A stretch of DNA of 29,118 nucleotides from B4-G1 sp964393895. GTDB taxonomy: Bacteria > Chloroflexota > Anaerolineae > B4-G1. Shown here in pieces: positions 15,883-22,091 of the stretch; the first letter of the stretch is position 1, and every line of letters begins with the position of its first letter. The position numbers and the translations under genes are program-made. Under the pieces are notes generated by a model. That model did no database searches, was not told the DNA's origin, and saw only the letters and a program-made list of their open reading frames with translations. The stretch covers positions 1 through 29,118 of the forward strand of contig CAYMWP010000049.1 in assembly GCA_964393895.1 (NCBI GenBank), read 5' to 3'.

Positions 15883-17223
15883 ATGGCAACCAAAATCATC
15901 ATGCCCAAGCTGGGCATGGCAATGAGCGACGGCAAGGTAGTCAAATGGCTCAAGGAAGACGGGGCCGAGGTCAAGAATGGCGAACCGGTCGTCGTCGTGA
16001 TGAGCAAAAAGATAACTTACGAAGTGGTAGCGCCGGCCGATGGCATCGTGCGCCACGTTTCCCACGCCAAGGATACCTGCGGCATCGGTCAGGTCATTGG
16101 GTTCATCACCGCGCCTGGCGAGGATGTTCCCCAAGTGGAGGTGGATGAAAAGCATCCAGTGACTGCACCGGCCGAGGTTCCTGTCACGACCGAGCCGGTG
16201 CCGCCTGTCGCCCCGGTTGAAAAGTCCCCCAGGGAAGAGAAAAGCTTCCCGTCCTCGCCCGCAGCCCGCAGGCTGGCCAGAGAGCTGGGCGTGGACATCT
16301 CCCAAGTCGCCTGTTCTGGCAGTCGCATCACAGAGACAGATGTGCAGTGCTTTTACGACGAGCATGCCCAAATCAGCATCTCCCCACTGGCCCGCCAGAT
16401 GGCTGAGGTGGAAGGGTTGGACATCACCACTATTCGGGGCAGCGGCCCCGAAGGCAAGATCATCGAAGAGGATATCTTGCGGGCGTTGGAAAGCGCCAAG
16501 CCCAAGGCGGTTGCCGAGAATGTCCCCTTCATCGGTATGCGCCAGGCTATCGCCGAGCAGATGGTCTACAGTCTGCAGACAATGGCCCAAATCACGCTCA
16601 CCACCCAGGTGGACGTGACCGAACTAGAATCCACTCGCGAGGCTTTGCGAGCACGCTGGGAACGCAAGGTCTCATACACGGATTTGCTGGTCAAGGCCGT
16701 GTCGGTGGCGCTGGGCGATCACCCGCTGCTGGGGGCCAAGCTCGAAGGCGAGGAGATCGTGATGCCGGACGAGGTCAACGTTGGGGTGGCGGTGGCGTTG
16801 GAAGGGGGGCTCATCGTGCCCGTGGTGCGCCACGCCGACCAGATGACAGTTCCCGAAATCGGCGCCAAGATCAGTGACCTGGCGCAGCGCGCCCGCGAAA
16901 ACGCGCTCGAGGTGGACGAGGTCACCGGCGCGACGTTCACCGTCACGAACCTGGGTATGTACGGCGTGGACTGGTTCACGCCCATCATCAACCCGCCGGA
17001 GGTAGCCATCCTGGGCGTGGGGCGCATCACCGAGGAATTGGCTTTGGTCAACGGACAGGTCGCGCCGCGCTCAAAGATGGCGCTCAGCCTGACCATTGAT
17101 CACCGCATCGTGGACGGAGCGCCTGGCGCGGCCTTTTTGCGGACACTGGCGCAGCTCTTGGAACATCCCGCGCTGATCTTTGCCGGGGGGCCTGCCCTGA
17201 GCAAGGTCGAAGGGAGGGAGTAG
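15883..17223 (+). CDS. acoC: Dihydrolipoamide acyltransferase E2 with tandem peripheral-subunit-binding domains
   Basis: The product has 446 residues. Residues 1-80 form a lipoyl domain. The lipoylated residue is predicted as Lys43 in VVVMSKKITYEVVAP, in place of the usual TDKA. A Pro/Val/Glu-rich linker follows (81-120). Then come two E1/E3-binding domains in a row: SSPAARRLARELGVDIS..RITETDV (124-156) and ISPLARQMAEVEGLDITTIR GSG..IIEEDI (166-199). The catalytic domain (212-434) contains DHRIVDGAPG with His407 and Asp411. The natural end appears to be LLEHPALIF. The last about 12 residues (GGPALSKVEGRE) are encoded by an interspersed repeat. It starts at ATG 15883 and ends 1 base before the E3 ATG. 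Confidence 0.92.
   Translation: MATKIIMPKLGMAMSDGKVVKWLKEDGAEVKNGEPVVVVMSKKITYEVVAPADGIVRHVSHAKDTCGIGQVIGFITAPGEDVPQVEVDEKHPVTAPAEVPVTTEPVPPVAPVEKSPREEKSFPSSPAARRLARELGVDISQVACSGSRITETDVQCFYDEHAQISISPLARQMAEVEGLDITTIRGSGPEGKIIEEDILRALESAKPKAVAENVPFIGMRQAIAEQMVYSLQTMAQITLTTQVDVTELESTREALRARWERKVSYTDLLVKAVSVALGDHPLLGAKLEGEEIVMPDEVNVGVAVALEGGLIVPVVRHADQMTVPEIGAKISDLAQRARENALEVDEVTGATFTVTNLGMYGVDWFTPIINPPEVAILGVGRITEELALVNGQVAPRSKMALSLTIDHRIVDGAPGAAFLRTLAQLLEHPALIFAGGPALSKVEGRE
17189..17214 (+). repeat. CCCTGAGC..GTCGAAGGG repeat at the E2 stop
   Basis: GCCTGCCCTGAGCAAGGTCGAAGGG matches the insert at 271-299 except in the loop (CCTG versus AAG). It is read as PALSKVEG at the E2 C-terminus. Its right end adds AGGGAGGGAG, which serves as the ribosome site of the E3 gene at 17224. 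Confidence 0.75.
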
Positions 17224-18603
17224 ATGGCCGAGACGCAAGACCTGGTCGTGATCGGCGGCGGCTCTGGCGGATTTGCCGCAGCGATGCGCGCCGCGCAGTT
17301 GGGCGGTCGAGTGACCGTCGTCGAGGCGGCCAAGTATGGCGGCAATTGCATGCACAAGGCGTGCATCCCCTCCAAATTCCTCACGACAGCCGCCCGGCTG
17401 GTGAAGCGCATCCGCGCAGCCGGACGGTTCGGCATCCAGACGGGAGAGCCGTCGCTGGATATGGAAGCGCTCCACGACCGCAAGGACCTGATTATCGAAG
17501 GGCTAGAGATGGGCACGGAGCAGTTGCTCGCCGACTATGGCGTCACGCTGACAAAGGGGCGGGGCAAGCTCGTCGCCGCTGACACCGTGGAGGTCAACGG
17601 GGAGCAGATCAAAGCGCGCAACGTCCTGGTCGCCACGGGGTCAGTCGCCGCCCAGTTGCCTATTGAAGGCGCGGATCTGCCTGGGGTGATCGGCACGGAG
17701 GAGGCCATCGAGCTGCGCGAGGTTCCTCCGCGCATTGCCATCATCGGCAGCAAGCCCTGGGACCTGGAGCTGGCGCAGTACTTTCACGCCCTGGGCAGCC
17801 AGGTCACTCTGATCGAGAGCGGGCCGCAGTTGCTGCCCGAGGCCGACCGCGAGATCTCGCAGCGACTGGGCAAACTGTTCCACGACGCCGGTATCGCCAT
17901 CGAGAGGGGCGTCTCGGTGGAGGTGATCCGTCAGGATGGCGGCGGCGCACTGGTCGTCGTGCTGGCCGAGGATAAGAGCGAAATCCCTGCCGAAAAGGTC
18001 TTGGTCACGCGCCGTCTGCCCAACACGGCCGGGCTGGGCCTGCGCGAGCTGGGCGTTAGAATGGAGCGGGGCGCTGTGCTGGTGGACGAGCACATGGAGA
18101 CCAGCGTCCCCCACATCTATGCCCTCGGCGACGCCACCGCCGGGCCGATGTGGTCGCACAAGGCGAACGCCGAAGGCATCATCGCCGGCGAGAACGCGCT
18201 GGGCCTGAACAGCAGGATGAACTATGAGATTCTGCCCCGCTGTCTCTACACCTGGCCCGAGGTCGCCTGGGTTGGCTTGACCGAGGAGCAGGCCGAGGCC
18301 CAGGGTATTGAGTTGGAGATCGGCAAGGTTCCCACGGCCATCAACCCCTACGCCATGATCCTCGACGAGACGGCCGGCATGGTCAAGATCATTGCCTGCA
18401 AAAAGTACGGCAAGATCATCGGCGCGCACATCATGGCTCCCGGCGCGGTGGATCTGGCCAACGTCGTCGCCGTGGCGATGCTATCCGAGGCCACCGTCGG
18501 CGAGCTGATGCGGTTTATCCCCATGCATCCTTCCATAGGCGAGGCGCTGGTGGACGGGGCGATGGACGCGGAGAAGCGGTCGTTACACCTGCCCAAGTGG
18601 TAG
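17224..18603 (+). CDS. acoL: Dihydrolipoamide dehydrogenase E3, atypical NAD motif
   Basis: The product has 459 residues and is the FAD flavoprotein that reoxidises dihydrolipoyl-E2. The FAD motif VVIGGGSGGFAAA (8-20) and the redox disulfide GGNCMHKACIPSK (Cys42, Cys47) are in place. The C-terminal acid-base pair is in MHPSIGEALVD (His435, Glu440). The second Rossmann motif, normally GGGYIG, reads IIGSKPWDLELAQYF (173-187) and keeps just the first Gly, so NAD binding may be altered. The start ATG 17224 follows a repeat-borne AGGGAGGGAG. LipB-LipA follows after 9 bases. Alternative readings such as a mercuric-reductase-like oxidoreductase are less likely in this operon. Confidence 0.9.
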   Translation: MAETQDLVVIGGGSGGFAAAMRAAQLGGRVTVVEAAKYGGNCMHKACIPSKFLTTAARLVKRIRAAGRFGIQTGEPSLDMEALHDRKDLIIEGLEMGTEQLLADYGVTLTKGRGKLVAADTVEVNGEQIKARNVLVATGSVAAQLPIEGADLPGVIGTEEAIELREVPPRIAIIGSKPWDLELAQYFHALGSQVTLIESGPQLLPEADREISQRLGKLFHDAGIAIERGVSVEVIRQDGGGALVVVLAEDKSEIPAEKVLVTRRLPNTAGLGLRELGVRMERGAVLVDEHMETSVPHIYALGDATAGPMWSHKANAEGIIAGENALGLNSRMNYEILPRCLYTWPEVAWVGLTEEQAEAQGIELEIGKVPTAINPYAMILDETAGMVKIIACKKYGKIIGAHIMAPGAVDLANVVAVAMLSEATVGELMRFIPMHPSIGEALVDGAMDAEKRSLHLPKW

Positions 18604-18612
18604 GAGGGACTT

Positions 18613-20133
18613 GTGAAATCCATCACCGTCTGGCAGCCTGGCTTGCTCGACTATGGCAGCGGCCTGGACTGGCAGGAGCGGCTGGCGACGGGCATACGAC
18701 AAGGGAAACTGGGCGAGAGCCTCATCTTGTTGCAGCACAGCCCGGTCATCACTGTGGGACGCGGCGGCGGCCGGGAGGACATCCTGGCTCCTGCGCCGCT
18801 GCTAGAGCGGGCGGGCGTCGTCGTGCGCGAGACAGATCGGGGCGGCCGGGCGACCTATCACGGCCCTGGTCAGCTCGTGGCTTACCCGATCATGCGGGTC
18901 GAGCGCGAGCGCCTCTACGAGTACCTGCACGATCTGGAGCAGGTCGTCATTGACTTGCTGGCCGAATATGGGATCGGCGCCGGGCGCATCGAAGAGCATC
19001 CGGGTGTGTGGGTCGCCGGGGCAAAGATCGCCGCCGTCGGACTGGCAATCCACGACGAGATCACCCATCACGGTCTAGCCCTCAACGTCGCCCCGAACAT
19101 GGAGCATTTCAAGCTGTTGATTCCTTGTGGCATCGCCGATAGAGACGCCGTGTCTATGCAACAGCTGCTCGGTCGCGCCCCGGACCTGGACGAGGTGGCG
19201 CGACGGTTCGCTCGCAATTTCGCCCGCGTCTACCACCGCTCCCTCGAATTCGCGCCTGGCGAGCCGCCTCGCGAAGAGTCAGAGCATCCCGACTGGCTGC
19301 GTCTGCGCGCGTCGCAAGAAGCGGTCGAGGCCGCCGCGCGGATGGAATCGCTACTCGCCAGTCTCCACTTGCACACCGTCTGCCAGAGCGCGCTCTGCCC
19401 GAACGTGGGTGAGTGCTTCTTGAAAGGGACGGCGACCTTTATGATCCTGGGCGACCGTTGCACGCGGGGCTGCCGTTTCTGCGCCGTCGAGCAGGGACGC
19501 CAGGCAGCGGTCGACCCGGATGAGCCTCGGCGCGTGGCCGAGGCCGCCGCCCGACTGGGACTGGCGCACGTCGTCGTGACCTCGGTCACTCGCGATGACC
19601 TGCCCGACGGCGGCGCGAGCCACTTTGCCGCTACTGTCCAGGCCATTCGCCAATCACTGCCGGCTGCGACCGTGGAACTCTTGATCCCCGACCTGAAAGG
19701 CGCAGCGTCGGCGCTAGAGACCGTGGTGGCAAGCCGCCCGGAGGTCATCAACCACAACGTCGAAACCGTGCCTCGCCTGTACCCCCTGGTTCGACCGCGG
19801 GCCGACTATCGGCGCTCGCTGGACCTCCTACGTTGGGTAAAGAAACGCGCCCCGCGCATCGTCACCAAGTCGGGGTTGATGCTGGGCCTGGGGGAGACGG
19901 CCGACCAAGTCCTGGGTGTGATGCGCGATCTGCGACGGGCCGGCTGCGACGTACTGACGCTGGGCCAGTACCTGCAACCTACCGGGGCCCAACTAGAGGT
20001 CGCGCGCTACGTCCCGCCGCGCGAGTTCGCCGCCTACGAGGCCCAGGGCGCAGAGATGGGCTTCCGGGCAGTAGCCGCAGGCCCTCTGATGCGCAGCTCC
20101 TATCGCGCCGCAGAGCTTTTGCCAGGCCGGTGA
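18613..20133 (+). CDS. lipBA: Lipoyl transferase-lipoyl synthase fusion (LipB-LipA)
   Basis: The product has 506 residues carrying both lipoate-synthesis steps. Residues 1-215 are octanoyl-ACP transferase LipB: TVGRGGGREDI, RGGRATYHGPGQLVAYPI, Lys138 (GAKIAAVG) and the thioester Cys172 (IPCGIADRDAVSM). Residues about 232-506 are radical-SAM lipoyl synthase LipA. The auxiliary cluster is C257-x4-C262-x5-C268 (CQSALCPNVGEC), the SAM cluster is C283-x3-C287-x2-C290 (CTRGCRFC), and the end has RSSY (494-497), whose Ser ligates the auxiliary cluster. The linker contains EFAPGEPPREESEHPDW. Start GTG 18613 follows AGGAGGGA. The operon's E2 lipoyl domain is the obvious substrate. The stop overlaps the next promoter's spacer. 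Confidence 0.93.
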   Translation: MKSITVWQPGLLDYGSGLDWQERLATGIRQGKLGESLILLQHSPVITVGRGGGREDILAPAPLLERAGVVVRETDRGGRATYHGPGQLVAYPIMRVERERLYEYLHDLEQVVIDLLAEYGIGAGRIEEHPGVWVAGAKIAAVGLAIHDEITHHGLALNVAPNMEHFKLLIPCGIADRDAVSMQQLLGRAPDLDEVARRFARNFARVYHRSLEFAPGEPPREESEHPDWLRLRASQEAVEAAARMESLLASLHLHTVCQSALCPNVGECFLKGTATFMILGDRCTRGCRFCAVEQGRQAAVDPDEPRRVAEAAARLGLAHVVVTSVTRDDLPDGGASHFAATVQAIRQSLPAATVELLIPDLKGAASALETVVASRPEVINHNVETVPRLYPLVRPRADYRRSLDLLRWVKKRAPRIVTKSGLMLGLGETADQVLGVMRDLRRAGCDVLTLGQYLQPTGAQLEVARYVPPREFAAYEAQGAEMGFRAVAAGPLMRSSYRAAELLPGR

Positions 20134-20147
20134 AAAAGTAGTATAAT
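20119..20147 (+). promoter_or_regulatory. Promoter of the TPP-riboswitch thiamine operon
   Basis: TTGCCA (20119-20124), a 17-base spacer, then a perfect TATAAT (20142-20147). The -35 lies within the last codons of lipBA. The start, near 20154, precedes the riboswitch directly. Confidence 0.75.
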
Positions 20148-20175
20148 TCTGCTGTACTTTGAGGCCGAAATCAAT

Positions 20176-20268
20176 TTTCAGGGGAGCCTGGGGAGCCAGG
20201 CTGAGAGGGTGCCCAAACCGGCGCCGACCCTTGAACCTGATCTGGGTAATGCCAGCGGAGGGAGACCG
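20176..20268 (+). promoter_or_regulatory. TPP riboswitch (THI element)
   Basis: The conserved TPP aptamer signatures appear in order: GGGGAGCC, a helix CCTGG/CCAGG, CTGAGAGGG, then ACCCTTGAACCTGATCTGGG, TAATGCCAGCG and GAGGGA. It binds thiamine pyrophosphate and lowers expression when TPP is abundant. A terminator follows 15 bases later, giving transcriptional control of thiN and the importer genes. Confidence 0.92.
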
Positions 20269-20283
20269 TTCGAGCTTGATATG

Positions 20284-20310
20284 GCCGCCCCGCTGGTCGG
20301 GGCGGCTTTT
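20284..20310 (+). terminator. Intrinsic terminator of the TPP riboswitch
   Basis: GCCGCCCC (20284-20291) and GGGGCGGC (20299-20306) form an 8-bp GC stem with a 7-base loop, followed by TTTT. It lies between the aptamer and the thiN start, where an expression platform is expected. Confidence 0.75.
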
Positions 20311-20325
20311 GCTTGTGAGGTGACA

Positions 20326-20985
20326 ATGCGCGCCATTATCTTTGCCAACGGCGAGTTTCCAGATCCGCAGAGCGTGTTGGATCTGTTGCATCCCGATGAC
20401 CTCATCATCGCCGCCGACGGTGGAACCCGCCACGCTCTGAATGTCGGTGTGATTCCCCAGGTCGTCATTGGAGATCTCGACTCGCTCTCACCAGACGAGC
20501 AGGCCTGTGTGGAAAGGGCCGGCTCGCGCGTCATCCCTTTTCCGCCTTCCAAGGATGAGACCGATCTGGAGCTAGCGCTCTTGTACGCCACGAGCGCGAG
20601 CGCAAGCGAGATCCTCATCCTGGCGGCCCTGGGCGGGCGGCTGGATCAGACCATCGCCAACGTGCTGCTGCTCTCGCTGCCAGAGTTGAGGGGGCTTGAC
20701 GTGCGCATCGTCGAAGGGGAGCAGGAAGCGTTCCTCATTCGGAATGAGGCGCGCGTCGAGGGCCGGCCCGGCGACACCGTCTCTCTCATTCCCCTGGGCG
20801 GCGACGCGGTGGGCGTGACGGCCGATGGGCTAGAGTGGCCGCTGAGCGATGACACTCTACGCTTCGGCCCGGCGCGAGGCGTCAGCAACGTGTTGGCAGC
20901 GGAGCAGGCCCGCGTGTGCGTGCGGCGAGGGATGCTCCTATGTGTGGTGACGCACGCAAGTAATCAGAAACCAGGTCTTTTCTGA
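20326..20985 (+). CDS. thiN: Thiamine pyrophosphokinase
   Basis: The product has 219 residues and transfers pyrophosphate from ATP to thiamine to make TPP. Visible motifs are AADGGTRHAL, VVIGDLDSLS, PPSKDETDLELAL and LAALGGRLDQTIANVLLL, ending with RGVSNVL. ATG 20326 follows GAGGTGA; the upstream in-frame frame to 20209 runs through the riboswitch and terminator. The last residues (NQKPGLF) and the TGA come from the AGAAACC palindrome at 20966. It is the first gene under the riboswitch. The thiamine importer genes follow, so imported thiamine is converted directly to cofactor. Confidence 0.92.
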   Translation: MRAIIFANGEFPDPQSVLDLLHPDDLIIAADGGTRHALNVGVIPQVVIGDLDSLSPDEQACVERAGSRVIPFPPSKDETDLELALLYATSASASEILILAALGGRLDQTIANVLLLSLPELRGLDVRIVEGEQEAFLIRNEARVEGRPGDTVSLIPLGGDAVGVTADGLEWPLSDDTLRFGPARGVSNVLAAEQARVCVRRGMLLCVVTHASNQKPGLF

Positions 20986-20999
20986 AAAACCTGGTTTCT
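20966..20999. repeat. AGAAACC palindrome, copy 2
   Basis: AGAAACCAGGT (20966-20976) and ACCTGGTTTCT (20989-20999) are perfect arms with a 12-base loop that carries the thiN stop codon. It separates thiN from thiB. It may reduce read-through, but no T-run follows. Confidence 0.8.
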
Positions 21000-21020
21000 C
21001 TACCAAGCAGGAGGTGCAAG

Positions 21021-22091
21021 ATGAAACGTGTGATTGTGTTCGCTTTGATAGGGTTGCTGCTGGCGGGTTGCGGACCTGGCCTGGCCACCCCAACCGGGTC
21101 GCCTGAGCCTCGCAGTGTGCGGGTGATGACCCACGACAGTTTCGACATCGGTGAGGAGACCATCGCTGTCTTTGAGAATCAGTACTATGCCGAGGTCGAG
21201 ATTCTGGAAGCGGGTGACGCCGGCGTAATGGTCAACCAGGCTATTCTCAGCGCAGATAATCCCCTGGCCGACGTGCTCTACGGCGTGGACAACACCCTGC
21301 TCAGCCGGGCGCTGGAAGCGGATATCTTTGAACCATACGAGTCGCCGCTCCTGGGCGATATTCCAGATCACCTGGAACTCGACTCCCAGCACCGCGTCCT
21401 GCCGGTGGACTATGGCGACGTCTGCCTCAACTATGACAAAGCCTGGTTCGACGAACAGGGCCTGACGCCGCCCGCCAACCTGGAGGATCTGGTGAGTCCC
21501 GAGTACGCCGGCCTGACGGTGGTGGAGGATGCCGCGTCCTCGTCGCCAGGGCTGGCCTTCCTGTTGGCGACAGTGGGCCACTTTGGCGAGACCGGTGATT
21601 ACACCTACTTGGACTATTGGGCCGAACTGGTAGATAATGGCGTGCTGGTAGCCAGCGATTGGGAGGCCGCTTACTGGGGCCACTTTACCTACGGCTCTGG
21701 GGGCGAGGGCGACCGGCCCATCGTCGTCAGCTATGCCAGCAGCCCGCCGGTGGAGGTCTACTTTGCCGAGGAACCTTTCGAGGAAGCGCCCACAGGAGTG
21801 GTCGTCGGCGCGGGCTCTTGCTTCCGGCAGGTCGAGTTCGTCGCCATCCTCAAGGGCGCGCAGAACCGCGAGCTGGCGCAAGCCTGGGTGGACTTTATGC
21901 TCGGCACGACGTTCCAGGAGGACATCCCGCTGAACATGTTCATGTTCCCCGCCAACCAGAACGCGGCTCTGGCCGAGGCCTTTGCCAGATTCGCCATCGT
22001 CCCTGAGCATCCCGCCGAGGTGGACTATGTCGCCATAGAAGCCAACCGTGAGGCGTGGGTCGAGGCGTGGACGGAGGTAGTACTACGTTGA
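21021..22091 (+). CDS. thiB: Thiamine ABC transporter substrate-binding lipoprotein
   Basis: The product has 356 residues. The signal peptide MKRVIVFALIGLLLAGCG has a lipobox (LAGC), so it is a membrane-tethered binding protein. The body resembles ThiB/family-1 extracellular solute-binding proteins: VRVMTHDSFDI, ADNPLADVLYGVDN, LPVDYGDVCLNYDKAWF, SSSPGLAFLLATVGHFGE and YASSPPVEVYF. Thiamine is the likely ligand because of the riboswitch, thiN and the ABC partners; iron or other family-1 ligands are the alternative. ATG 21021 follows AGGAGGTG. The stop TGA overlaps the TTG start of thiP. Confidence 0.87.
   Translation: MKRVIVFALIGLLLAGCGPGLATPTGSPEPRSVRVMTHDSFDIGEETIAVFENQYYAEVEILEAGDAGVMVNQAILSADNPLADVLYGVDNTLLSRALEADIFEPYESPLLGDIPDHLELDSQHRVLPVDYGDVCLNYDKAWFDEQGLTPPANLEDLVSPEYAGLTVVEDAASSSPGLAFLLATVGHFGETGDYTYLDYWAELVDNGVLVASDWEAAYWGHFTYGSGGEGDRPIVVSYASSPPVEVYFAEEPFEEAPTGVVVGAGSCFRQVEFVAILKGAQNRELAQAWVDFMLGTTFQEDIPLNMFMFPANQNAALAEAFARFAIVPEHPAEVDYVAIEANREAWVEAWTEVVLR

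Noticed and set aside
15796..16590. 264-residue minus-strand open frame opposite E2
   Set aside because: It is a shadow of the E2 lipoyl and binding domains and has no ribosome site or family motif.
17641..18429. 262-residue minus-strand open frame opposite E3
   Set aside because: It is a shadow frame; the E3 sense frame has all expected motifs.
20966..20999. Hairpin after thiN as an intrinsic terminator
   Set aside because: No T-run follows, the same palindrome occurs within thiP, and thiB follows immediately; read as a repeat with at most partial effect.
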